64,000 nt of DNA, taken from the NCBI GenBank assembly GCA_964431805.1, contig CAYSKV010000001.1:68979-132978 (forward strand), read 5' to 3'. The DNA is from JACPHD01 sp964431805. Lineage in GTDB: Bacteria > Patescibacteriota > Patescibacteriia > Patescibacteriales > GWC2-42-12. This document shows positions 1 to 8,011 of the stretch, one piece after another; the first letter of the stretch is position 1; each line of letters opens with the position of its first letter. A program made the translations under genes and the position numbers. Under the pieces are notes generated by a model, which did not search any database, was not told the DNA's origin, and was given only the letters and a program-made list of their open reading frames with translations.

Positions 1-1
1 C

Positions 2-775
2 GACGGCCAAGATGAAATTATTACTGCGGCTGGTTTAGGCGGCGGACCGCACATTAGAATTTTTGACACTAAAGGAAAATTAGTGAGCCAGTTTTTTGCC
101 TTTAGCAACACTTTCCGCGGCGGCGTGAATATTGCCAGCGCCGATATAAACAATGACGGTAAAGATGAAATTATCGCGGCTCAAGCTTCGGCAGGCAATT
201 CAGAAATAAAAATTTTTAATAATAAAGGGGGATTTTTAGGTTCATTTTACGCCTATGATAAATTTAAAGGCGGTATAAATATAGCTGCCGGCGATATTAA
301 TGGCGACGGGGAAGACGAAATTATTACAGGTTTATCTGCTGGAAAAATTCCTGAAATAAAAATTTTTAATTCTAGCGGAGCTTTACGCGGTCAATTTTTG
401 GCTTACGTTAAAACTTTTACTGGCGGCGTAAGGGTAGCCGTAGCTAATGTTAGAAATTCTTCCGGTAGCCATAAATCAGATATTATTACGGCTCCGGAAA
501 AAGGCGGCGGTCCGCATATAAAAGTTTTTGATAGCAAAGGAAATTTATTTTCTCAATTTTTTGCTTTTAGCAGTACTTTTCGCGGTGGAGTTAATTTAGC
601 TAAAGCCGACGTTGATAATGACGGTTTTGACGAAATAATAACCGGCGCCGGTTCGGGAGGCGCGCCGCATGTCCGTGTTTTTAAAGCTAGCGGAAAACTT
701 ACTGGTTCATTTTACGCTTATGAAGATAATTTTAGCGGAGGCGTTAGTGTTGGTAGCATAAAAATTAATAAATAA
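2..775 (+). CDS. FG-GAP/VCBS-repeat surface protein, C-terminal part (5' end outside window)
   Basis: The reading frame is open from base 2, so the gene begins upstream; the GTG at 83 is only an internal in-frame codon. The visible protein is built of repeats of about 55 residues, each with a DxxxDGxDEI loop (for example DINNDGKDE, DINGDGEDE, DVDNDGFDE) followed by G.G.GGxPHV.VF and a F.AY...F.GGV segment. This is the FG-GAP/VCBS pattern of integrin-like beta-propellers with calcium-binding loops, usually on secreted or cell-surface proteins. The N-terminus, and so any signal or anchor, is not visible. The coding end is followed directly by the first copy of the repeated intergenic element. 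Partner or ligand is unknown. Confidence 0.8.
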   Translation, partial: DGQDEIITAAGLGGGPHIRIFDTKGKLVSQFFAFSNTFRGGVNIASADINNDGKDEIIAAQASAGNSEIKIFNNKGGFLGSFYAYDKFKGGINIAAGDINGDGEDEIITGLSAGKIPEIKIFNSSGALRGQFLAYVKTFTGGVRVAVANVRNSSGSHKSDIITAPEKGGGPHIKVFDSKGNLFSQFFAFSSTFRGGVNLAKADVDNDGFDEIITGAGSGGAPHVRVFKASGKLTGSFYAYEDNFSGGVSVGSIKINK

Positions 776-890
776 CCTTTAAAAACTTTTTTAGAAAAAG
801 TTTTTAATATTTTCAAAAAATATAAAGTATCAAATAAAAATTTTATAGCGAGTAAAACTCTACGGCCATAAAATTTTAATTCGATAAATA
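776..890 (+). repeat. Intergenic triple-palindrome element, copy A
   Basis: First of five related intergenic modules (others begin near 1932, 3071, 14776 and 24548). Order from the upstream stop codon: a stem-loop AAAAACTTTTT/AAAAAGTTTTT (781-791 and 795-805), an AT hairpin ATATTTT/AAAATAT, then a longer palindrome with arms near GTATCAAATAAAAATTTTAT and ATAAAATTTTAATTCGATAA around the 21-nt loop core AGCGAGTAAAACTCTACGGCC (written here in two parts: AGCGAGTAAAACTC, TACGGCC). The loop holds a small stem GAGT/ACTC. The first hairpin could end transcription; the role of the rest is unknown. Confidence 0.75.
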
Positions 891-917
891 ATAAACTAAT
901 AAAATATTTATAATTAT

Positions 918-1931
918 ATGAGCAAAAGAGCAATTTTTGACAAAAAAAATGTTTTAGTAATCGGCGGCGCTGGTTTCGTCGGTTCGCATTTATGCGACCG
1001 GCTAATTGAAAATAGCAAAGTAATTTGCCTTGATAATTTTTCAACCGGCGACGAAAGAAATATTGATCATTTACTTTCTGATCCTAATTTTGAGTTTATA
1101 AAACATGATATGGTTGAGCCGATTAATTTAGAAGCCTTGCCGGAATTGCAAAAATTTAAAATAGAATTTCAGGGTATCCAAGAAATTTATAATTTAGCTT
1201 GCCCGACCTCGCCGAAAGATTTTGAAAAAAATAAAATCGCAACGGTTTTAGCTTCTTCTTATGCCGTAAAAAATGCTTTGGATTTAGCGGTTCGTTACCA
1301 GGCAAAAATTATGCATTTTTCTTCTTCGGTAGTTTACGGCCCAAGATTAGACGGCCAAACAAAAATTAAGGAAAGCGAAATTGGTAAAGTTGATTTTCTT
1401 TCTGAGAGAAGTTGCTACGACGAAGGCAAAAGATTTTCCGAAACTATGGTAGAAAATTATCGCCGCGTTTATAATCTTGACGCGAAAGTGGCTCGCTTAT
1501 TTAGAATTTATGGACCGAGGCTAAAACTAAACGAAGGCAATTTAATTCCTGATTTTATAAATAGCGCTTTGGAAAATTCTGATTTAACTATTCTTGGCGA
1601 CGAAAATTTTTCTAGTTCGCTTTGTTATGTCAGCGATTGTGTTGATGCTTGTTTAAAATTAATGGAAAGTTCAGCAAATGGGCCGTTTAATATTGGATCT
1701 GATGTTGATATGAATTTAACAAAAATTTGCGAGATGATTATTAAAATTTTAGATTCAAAATCGGCTATAACATATGCGGACAAACATTTATTTATTAGTG
1801 AATTATGTTTGCCTGACATAACTAGAGCTAAGGAAGAGCTGGGTTGGATGCCGATTGTTACTTTGGAAAATGGTTTGAAAAAGACAATTGATGATTTACG
1901 AGCGAGCAAAGGTTTAAAAACGGTAGTATAG
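918..1931 (+). CDS. NAD-dependent epimerase/dehydratase, UDP-glucuronate decarboxylase-like
   Basis: Extended short-chain dehydrogenase of 337 residues. The N-terminal Rossmann motif GGAGFVG lies at residues 16-22 and the catalytic YDEGK (Y167, K171) is intact, preceded by SSSVVYG as the Ser/Thr-bearing strand. The ACP-like segment CPTSPKDF and the YDEGKR context match UDP-glucuronate decarboxylase (UDP-xylose synthase) better than GalE, but dTDP-glucose dehydratases share parts of this pattern, so the substrate is inferred. It should act in the cytoplasm on nucleotide sugars feeding the glycosyltransferases downstream. The ATG lies 27 bases after the palindrome element; no Shine-Dalgarno sequence is visible. 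Confidence 0.8.
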   Translation: MSKRAIFDKKNVLVIGGAGFVGSHLCDRLIENSKVICLDNFSTGDERNIDHLLSDPNFEFIKHDMVEPINLEALPELQKFKIEFQGIQEIYNLACPTSPKDFEKNKIATVLASSYAVKNALDLAVRYQAKIMHFSSSVVYGPRLDGQTKIKESEIGKVDFLSERSCYDEGKRFSETMVENYRRVYNLDAKVARLFRIYGPRLKLNEGNLIPDFINSALENSDLTILGDENFSSSLCYVSDCVDACLKLMESSANGPFNIGSDVDMNLTKICEMIIKILDSKSAITYADKHLFISELCLPDITRAKEELGWMPIVTLENGLKKTIDDLRASKGLKTVV

Positions 1932-2045
1932 CCTTTAAAAACCTTTTTAAAAAAGGTTTTTAATATTTTCCAAAATATAAGGTATCAAATAAAAATTTTA
2001 AAGCGAGCGAAGCTCTACGGCCATAAATTTTTTTATTTGATTATT
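1932..2045 (+). repeat. Intergenic triple-palindrome element, copy B
   Basis: Second copy, between the epimerase and a GT2 gene. The first stem is AAAAACCTTTTT/AAAAAGGTTTTT (1957-1968 region pairs with 1970-1981 equivalents; seen at 1937-1948 and 1950-1961), one G-C pair longer than copy A. The loop of the third palindrome reads AGCGAGCGAAGCTC then TACGGCC, with inner stem GAGC/GCTC where copy A has GAGT/ACTC. That paired change keeps the stem. Confidence 0.75.
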
Positions 2046-2057
2046 ATAAGTTAATTT

Positions 2058-2726
2058 ATGAAAATTTTTTGCGTCATTCCGGCGTTTAATGAAGAAAAAA
2101 ATATAGCAACGGTTATAGACCAGGTAAAACCCCTGGTTGATACGGTTGTAGTGGTGGACGATAGTTCAAGCGATCAAACGGCTAGTTCTTCGGCTAAAAC
2201 CGGCGTGGTTTTACTTAAGCATATAATAAATCGCGGGCAGGGCGCAGCTTTAAGAACGGGTACCGAGTATTGTTTAAAAAATGACGCTGATATAGTCGTT
2301 CATTTTGACGCCGACGGCCAATTTTTAAGTAAGGATATAGAAAAAGTTGTCGCGCCAATTAAAAATGGCGAGGCGCAAGTTGTTTTCGGCTCGCGTTTTT
2401 TAGATAGCGCTCATAGTTCGGAAATGCCGATATTTAAGAAATATTTTATTATGCCTTTAGCTAAAGCGGTAAATAAAATATTTTTTAATATTAATTTAAC
2501 CGATCCACAAAGCGGTTTTAGAGCGATGTCGAGCGAGGCGGCGCGTAAAATTAATTGGCGACAAGACCGGATGGCGCATTGCTCGGAAATAATGTTTGAA
2601 GTTAAAAAAAATAATTTTAAAGTTAAAGAAATACCTATAAGAGTTATTTACCATAGTTTCGGACAAAGTTTTTCTGGCGGGTTAAAAATTTTAAAAGAAT
2701 TATTTATTGCCATGCTGGTTAATTAA
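2058..2726 (+). CDS. Glycosyltransferase family 2 (dolichyl-phosphate-mannose/polyprenol type)
   Basis: A 222-residue GT2 enzyme with the N-terminal VIPAFNEEKNI motif, the VDDSSSDQT nucleotide-binding strand, the DADGQF metal-binding DxD region and QSGFRAMS near the acceptor end. This set is typical of polyprenyl-phosphate sugar transferases that use a nucleotide sugar to charge a lipid carrier. No C-terminal membrane helices are present, so it is probably peripheral. It is followed 17 bases later by a DUF2304 gene, a pairing commonly seen for GT2/DUF2304, which suggests a functional unit making a lipid-linked sugar for the GT39-like enzyme at 8001-9752. The exact sugar cannot be told. Confidence 0.85.
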   Translation: MKIFCVIPAFNEEKNIATVIDQVKPLVDTVVVVDDSSSDQTASSSAKTGVVLLKHIINRGQGAALRTGTEYCLKNDADIVVHFDADGQFLSKDIEKVVAPIKNGEAQVVFGSRFLDSAHSSEMPIFKKYFIMPLAKAVNKIFFNINLTDPQSGFRAMSSEAARKINWRQDRMAHCSEIMFEVKKNNFKVKEIPIRVIYHSFGQSFSGGLKILKELFIAMLVN

Positions 2727-2743
2727 AATATTATATTAACAAT

Positions 2744-3070
2744 ATGTTACAACAAACAATCGCTTTAATTATTATCGCTTTTATACTCGCTCGGCTTTTT
2801 CGGCAAAAGCAAAAGAATTATATTAGCATGAATGAATTTTTATTTTGGCTTATTTTTTGGATTTTAGCCGCATGTCTAATAATTTCTTTAAAATTTATTG
2901 ATGAATTAGTAGCCGGACTCGGTTTTAGCGGTTCAGGTATTGAAGTTTTACTATATTTAAGCGTAGCTATATTATTTTATTTTGTTTTTCGTTTAAGGTT
3001 AAAATTAGAAAAAATTGAAAAAGATATTACTAAAGTTGTGCAAAATATAGCTGTAAAAAATGGTAAATAA
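2744..3070 (+). CDS. DUF2304 small membrane protein
   Basis: A 108-residue protein with three hydrophobic helices (about residues 3-18, 30-49 and 65-84) and a charged C-terminal helix LRLKLEKIEKDITK. Size, helix spacing and position directly after a GT2 gene fit the DUF2304 family. Members are thought to assist membrane glycosyltransferases, but no activity is known. Probably co-transcribed with the GT2; the next copy of the palindrome element follows the stop. Confidence 0.7.
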   Translation: MLQQTIALIIIAFILARLFRQKQKNYISMNEFLFWLIFWILAACLIISLKFIDELVAGLGFSGSGIEVLLYLSVAILFYFVFRLRLKLEKIEKDITKVVQNIAVKNGK

Positions 3071-3196
3071 ACCTTTAAAAACTTTTTTAGAAAAAGTTTT
3101 CCCCTAAAGGGATAAATAATATTTTCAAAAATATAAGGTATTAAGTAAAAATTTCATAGCGAGCAAAGCTCTACGGCTATAAAATTTTTACTTAAT
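3071..3196 (+). repeat. Intergenic triple-palindrome element, copy C
   Basis: Third copy, after DUF2304. The first hairpin matches copy A. It carries an extra short insertion CCCCTAAAGGGATAA between hairpins one and two, itself a mini-hairpin, comparable to the CCCCGCCTAAGCGGG insertion of copy D. The third palindrome has loop core AGCGAGCAAAGCTC then TACGGCT, with inner stem GAGC/GCTC. Confidence 0.75.
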
Positions 3197-3213
3197 TATG
3201 ATAATTGATTATT

Positions 3214-4380
3214 ATGAAAATTGCTCAAATAGTCTGTACTTTTCCGCCATACCGAGGCGGTATTGGTAATAGCGTTTATAATATTTCGGAAAGCTTGGCT
3301 GATTCAGGCCATGATGTAACAGTTTTTACTCCAAATTATAATTATAAAATTGAAGAAGAGTTTAATTTACATGAAGGCAAATTTAAAGTTGAGCGCCTAA
3401 AGCCATTATTTAAATATGGCAATGCCGCTTTTATACCCCAGCTTTTATGGAAATTAAAAAACTTTGATATTATTCATTTGCATTACCCATTTTATGGTGC
3501 GCTTCAACCAGTGCTATTAAGAAAATTATTACTGGGGCGTAAAATGAGATTAATTTTGCATTATCATATGGATTCGAGGGCCGCTGGATTTAGGGGTGCT
3601 GTTTTTTATTTATATAATATTTTAGTTTTACCAATTTTAGTTAGAGCGGCTACGATTATTACTTGCGCTTCGCTTGATTATGTAAAACATTCTGACTTAA
3701 GAGAATATTATTTAACTAAACCGAAAAAATTTAGGCAAATATCATTTGGAGTAAACCTTGAACAATTTGTTACTTATCATGATGATTTAAATAAAAAACG
3801 AGAAAATAAAATTATTTTATTTGTTGGCGCTTTAGATAAAGCCCATTATTTTAAAGGTTTAGAAAATTTACTTGAAGCTTTAGCTATAATTATTAAAGAC
3901 CAGAAATTAAATGCGACTATTTTAAAAGTGGTTGGACGGGGAAATTTATTATCTTATTATCAAAATTGCGTACTTAAATTAGGCTTAGGAAAAAATGTTA
4001 AATTTTATGAGCATGTTGATGATAGCAAATTAGTTGATTTTTATAATTATTCTGATTGTTTAGTTTTACCGTCAATAAATAAAGGCGAAGCTTTTGGCTT
4101 AGTTTTACTTGAAGCTATGGCTTGCTCAAGGCCAGTTATAACTTCAAATTTGCCTGGCGTTAGAAGCGTTTTTAAAAGCGGCAGAGAAGGTTTGTTGGTT
4201 AAACCAAACGATATTAATGATTTAGCCAATAAAATAAAAACTATTTTAAATGATAAAAAATTAGCCGAAAAAATGGGGTTAGCCGGCAGGGCGCTTGTAG
4301 AAAAAAAATATACTTGGTTTAAAGTTAGTAAAAGATTAGAATTTATTTATCATTATGTTAAATACACTTTTAAGCCATAA
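3214..4380 (+). CDS. Glycosyltransferase family 4
   Basis: GT-B fold glycosyltransferase of about 388 residues. The N-terminus KIAQIVCTFPPYRGGIG is the typical acceptor-side GGxG loop; the C-terminal half has the donor-binding pattern GEAFGLVLLEAMA (E-x7-E) and SNLPGVRSV. I start at ATG 3214 rather than the in-frame TTG at 3205, which would add only three residues. It probably adds a sugar to a lipid-linked or surface glycan on the cytoplasmic face. The next glycosyltransferase starts immediately after the stop codon, so the two are almost certainly in one operon. Sugar specificity is unknown. Confidence 0.85.
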   Translation: MKIAQIVCTFPPYRGGIGNSVYNISESLADSGHDVTVFTPNYNYKIEEEFNLHEGKFKVERLKPLFKYGNAAFIPQLLWKLKNFDIIHLHYPFYGALQPVLLRKLLLGRKMRLILHYHMDSRAAGFRGAVFYLYNILVLPILVRAATIITCASLDYVKHSDLREYYLTKPKKFRQISFGVNLEQFVTYHDDLNKKRENKIILFVGALDKAHYFKGLENLLEALAIIIKDQKLNATILKVVGRGNLLSYYQNCVLKLGLGKNVKFYEHVDDSKLVDFYNYSDCLVLPSINKGEAFGLVLLEAMACSRPVITSNLPGVRSVFKSGREGLLVKPNDINDLANKIKTILNDKKLAEKMGLAGRALVEKKYTWFKVSKRLEFIYHYVKYTFKP

Positions 4381-5538
4381 ATGATTATGAAAATTTGTTT
4401 AATAAATAACTTATATAAACCATTTAACCGAGGCGGCGCGGAAAAGATAACCGAAACCATAGCGAACGGCTTAATAAAAGCCGGGTATGAAGTTTTTATA
4501 ATTACTACTAAACCATGTGGTAAAAAATTGCCGACCACGAATTCTGGGCTAAAAATTTATTTTTTAGATTCTTGTTATTACAATTTAAATAAACTACCTA
4601 AATTTTTTAGATTTTTTTGGCAAATTTGGAACATGTTTAATTTTATAAATTATTTTAAAATAAAAAATATTTTACAAAAAGAAAAATGCCAGGCAGTTAT
4701 TACTAATAATTTAATGGGCCTAGGATTTTTAACGTCATTAGCGATTAAAAATTTAAAAATTAGACATTTACATATTACGCATGACATTCAATTAATTCAT
4801 CCGTCTGGTTTAATGTATTACAGCGAGGAGGGGATAATAGAAAGTTTTTTTGCTAAAATTTATTCTGGTTTTTGCCGTCGTCTATTTAATTCGCCATCAG
4901 CAGTTATCTTTCCATCAAATTGGTTAAAAGATTTATATATAGAAAGAAATTTTTTCGCTAAGTCAAAGATTAATATTTTGCCTAACCCAGTTGAAGATAC
5001 GCCGGAGCAGGCGAGAGAACAATCAGATAGTTTTAAATTTTTATTTTTAGGGCAAATTGAAAAACATAAAGGCATATTTTTATTAATAGACGCTTTTAAT
5101 AAAATTAAAGATAAATATCCGGACGTTAAATTAATTATAGTTGGCGATGGTTCTAAAATTAAGCAGGCGCAAGAAAAAGCGGCAAGCAATAATAATATTA
5201 ATTTTTTAGGCTGGCCGGGCGATGAAATAGCTAATAAATTGCTATTTTTAGCTAACTGCCTAATTTACCCCTCGTTAGTGTACGAGAACTGTCCTAACGC
5301 CATTCAGAGGGCTATAACGGCTAATTTACCGGTCTTAGCCAGCGATTTAGGAGGTATTCCTGAGTTATTAAATAAAAACGCCGGCATATTATTTAAGCCA
5401 GCGAATGTTAATGATTTAGCTGAAAAAATGGAGTGGATGATTAAAAATAAAAATAATTTACAAATTTCTAACCAAATTAATTTCAAAATTGAAATTTATA
5501 TAAAAGAATTAGAAAAATTTATTTCCTCTCATATTTAA
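4381..5538 (+). CDS. Glycosyltransferase family 4
   Basis: A 385-residue GT-B enzyme starting at the ATG that abuts the previous stop; a second ATG two codons later is equally possible. N-terminal KICLINNLYKPFNRGGAEK matches GT4; the donor site region has VYENCPNAIQRA, where the usual E-x7-E reads E-N-C-P-N-A-I-Q rather than ending in Glu, so the second acidic residue appears replaced. SDLGGIPELL follows, as expected. The last 20 bases overlap the convergent gene on the other strand, with no room for a separate terminator. Substrate unknown. Confidence 0.8.
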   Translation: MIMKICLINNLYKPFNRGGAEKITETIANGLIKAGYEVFIITTKPCGKKLPTTNSGLKIYFLDSCYYNLNKLPKFFRFFWQIWNMFNFINYFKIKNILQKEKCQAVITNNLMGLGFLTSLAIKNLKIRHLHITHDIQLIHPSGLMYYSEEGIIESFFAKIYSGFCRRLFNSPSAVIFPSNWLKDLYIERNFFAKSKINILPNPVEDTPEQAREQSDSFKFLFLGQIEKHKGIFLLIDAFNKIKDKYPDVKLIIVGDGSKIKQAQEKAASNNNINFLGWPGDEIANKLLFLANCLIYPSLVYENCPNAIQRAITANLPVLASDLGGIPELLNKNAGILFKPANVNDLAEKMEWMIKNKNNLQISNQINFKIEIYIKELEKFISSHI

Positions 5539-7444
5539 ACATATAAATTTGCCCATTATCAATCGCTTGCCAGCTATCGGCAGAAAATTTAGCTTCATCT
5601 AATATTTTAATAAACGCCCACCAGTATTTATTTAAAACAAAATAACCAACATCTACGCCAGCCAAATCCATGGCCGCAAACATTGTTTCGCGGCTTGGTT
5701 TTTTATATACCATATCTAAATAATATTGATAAAGCGGCGAGCTGGTAGGGATTGGGTAATAAAAAATTTGCTCGGCGCCGTAATATTTTTTAAAACCGAA
5801 TTGGCTTAAAGCCGCGGCGCTAACTTGCTGATTAGCTAAAACAATATAATCCTTTTTAGCGTCTTTATTAATAAAGTCAACGGTTTTAATATCTGAATTT
5901 GAAACTGCGTAACCGCGGGTATTAAAATAATTGTCATAGCGCGGATAAGTTATGTATAAAGCAGAGGTAATTAATAAAGATAAAAATACAATAGAACTTA
6001 TAATAATAAAATTATTTTTCTTAGCTATTTTTTCAAATAAGGCATAAATTAAAATTATAAAAAAAGGCAAAAGGAATAAACAGGCAATTAATAAAATTCT
6101 TTGCGGATAATCATCTCTTTCGTAGTTTATTAAAAAAGAAAATGGCAATTTAATAGTAATTAAATATGAAATAAATAAAGCAGATGCGACCCAGAAATAA
6201 AGCCATAAAATTTTACATTGTTCGCGGTGTTTCCAGGCGATAAAAATTCCACCTAAGGCGAGTAAAGCAATAATAATTTTTAGATTAAAGCCGTATAAAT
6301 AAACAAAATTTAAGATAAAATTTTCTTGCCCCGGGATATTAAATTGCAACAGGCTTATATCTTGCGGTAAATTGCTGCTTGAGTTGGTTGGCGCTATTTG
6401 CCTATTTAAAAAATAAAATAAAATCGGCAAAACAAAAATAGTAATAATAGTTAAAAGGGGATAAAAATATTTTTTTATTTTAATTTTATCGCTGTGATAA
6501 ACCGCTAAAAATGCGCTAAACAGCAAAGCTGGGATACCTGCGATCGGCTGGGTTATGGCCGCGGCTAATGATAAAAGCAAGATAGTTAAAAAATCGTAGA
6601 AATTTTTGCAACATAAGCCTAATAAAATCGCCAAAATTAAAAAAAGATAAGCTAAATTTTGCGGCGTGGTAACGATTAAAAAGGAGAAACCTAAAGTCAA
6701 TAAAGCTAAAATTAATATTAAGTTAAGACTTGCTGAATTAAACCAAGATTTTAAAATGCGCCATAAAGTAAGCGGTAAAAATAAAGCGGCTAAAACTGGT
6801 AGTAAAAATTTATCAAGCGAAACTATTGGTACAGCAGTTATTTTATGAAAAATCACTACCAAGGCGTATTGCCCTAAATAATAAAGCGGCTTAGGATCAA
6901 CCGCGCCAGTTTTATCAATTAAATCTTCCGTGGCTTGATGAATAAATGAATCATAACCGTAGCCGAGTTTATAAACTATTAGCGCGACCGAAAAAGACAA
7001 AAAATAATAAAGCATTACGAGCGGCAAAGCGAATTTTTTGTTAATTATAGAGTTACCGATTAAAATTATAGTTGTTAGGCAGTAAAGAATAAAAAAGTAT
7101 TTCGGTACGACTTGCCAAGGAGAAATTATGGCGTTAACGGTTTGGTGGTTAAATAAAACGTAAAAGCAACTAAGTAAAAGTGCAAAACCTAAAACAAAAA
7201 GCGCAAAATTTATTAATCTAAATTTATCATTTTTAGGCTGCTCGGTTTTGGCGTATCTTGAAATTTTGCTTGCTAAAAGACTAAAATATTGTATAATAAC
7301 AAAAGAAATAACCGCTAAAATTAAGCTAATTATTACGCCTAAATTGTTAAGCGAATAGAAACGATAAACCAAGCCGCCCCAGATCGAAATCAGGCAGATT
7401 AATATTAAGAGTGAATTAACGATATTCAATAGTTTATTATTCAT
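5519..7444 (-). CDS. Polytopic membrane protein, possible GT-C-type glycosyltransferase
   Basis: A 641-residue protein with a dozen or more hydrophobic helices through about residue 485 and a soluble C-terminal domain of some 150 residues. The first large loop contains GYGYDSFIHQATEDLI; an acidic residue in that loop is what GT-C enzymes use for catalysis, which is why I suggest that fold. I cannot place it in a named family. It lies convergent to a GT4 gene and divergent (24 bases between starts) from a methyltransferase gene, all inside a glycan block. A membrane sugar transferase or a lipid-linked glycan handling protein are both plausible. Confidence 0.55.
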   Translation of the reverse strand: MNNKLLNIVNSLLILICLISIWGGLVYRFYSLNNLGVIISLILAVISFVIIQYFSLLASKISRYAKTEQPKNDKFRLINFALFVLGFALLLSCFYVLFNHQTVNAIISPWQVVPKYFFILYCLTTIILIGNSIINKKFALPLVMLYYFLSFSVALIVYKLGYGYDSFIHQATEDLIDKTGAVDPKPLYYLGQYALVVIFHKITAVPIVSLDKFLLPVLAALFLPLTLWRILKSWFNSASLNLILILALLTLGFSFLIVTTPQNLAYLFLILAILLGLCCKNFYDFLTILLLSLAAAITQPIAGIPALLFSAFLAVYHSDKIKIKKYFYPLLTIITIFVLPILFYFLNRQIAPTNSSSNLPQDISLLQFNIPGQENFILNFVYLYGFNLKIIIALLALGGIFIAWKHREQCKILWLYFWVASALFISYLITIKLPFSFLINYERDDYPQRILLIACLFLLPFFIILIYALFEKIAKKNNFIIISSIVFLSLLITSALYITYPRYDNYFNTRGYAVSNSDIKTVDFINKDAKKDYIVLANQQVSAAALSQFGFKKYYGAEQIFYYPIPTSSPLYQYYLDMVYKKPSRETMFAAMDLAGVDVGYFVLNKYWWAFIKILDEAKFSADSWQAIDNGQIYMFKYERK

Positions 7445-7468
7445 TATGTTCTTATTTTACCACACTTT

Positions 7469-8011
7469 ATGATAATTTCCATTATCGCTTATGGATTAAG
7501 CATGATTTTTTTGTTGTTTATTCTTATTTGTAGTTTTAATTTAATTTTTTCAGTTTTATCATTTGCCCCATGGGTGCCGAGCCGTAGCCGTGATTTTAAA
7601 AGAATTTTTAAATTAGCTGATTTAAAGCCTGGACAAATTTTTTATGATTTAGGCTGTGGCGACGGTAGGGTCGTGATTTATGCGGCTAATAATTATAAAG
7701 TAAAAGCTATTGGCCTGGAAATTTCTTTGCCGTTATATTTAATTTGTAAATTAAGGCGACTTTTTAATACGAAAAGTAATATTGAGTTTAAATTTAAAAA
7801 TTTATATAAAGAAAATTTAGCCGAAGCCGACGTAGTTTATTTTTTTGGCATCCCGCATGTTCTTAATGAAAAATTTTGTTTAAAACTTAAGCAAGAGTTA
7901 AAATCTGGCGCAAAAATTATTTCTTATTCGTTTAAGCTAAATAGCATGGAGCCGAAAATAATAGATAATCCAGGCGGTAAGGGTTTGCCGATATATTTAT
8001 ATGAGATATAA
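7469..8011 (+). CDS. Membrane-anchored class I SAM-dependent methyltransferase
   Basis: A 180-residue protein with an N-terminal hydrophobic helix (about residues 4-33) followed by a small methyltransferase domain. Motif I is clear: D60-LGCGDG (61-66), and GLEISLPLYL supplies the acidic residue of motif II. FFGIPHVLNEK is in the place of motif IV. The substrate is not evident; an N-terminal helix would keep the domain at the membrane, where lipids, quinones or lipid-linked sugars are candidates. The stop overlaps the start of the next gene by 11 bases, indicating translational coupling. Confidence 0.75.
   Translation: MIISIIAYGLSMIFLLFILICSFNLIFSVLSFAPWVPSRSRDFKRIFKLADLKPGQIFYDLGCGDGRVVIYAANNYKVKAIGLEISLPLYLICKLRRLFNTKSNIEFKFKNLYKENLAEADVVYFFGIPHVLNEKFCLKLKQELKSGAKIISYSFKLNSMEPKIIDNPGGKGLPIYLYEI

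Noticed and set aside
718..1044. Minus-strand frame whose translation shares GRRVLLAIKF with one near 24609-24803
   Set aside because: Both are translations of the repeated palindrome element and overlap real genes; not a protein family.
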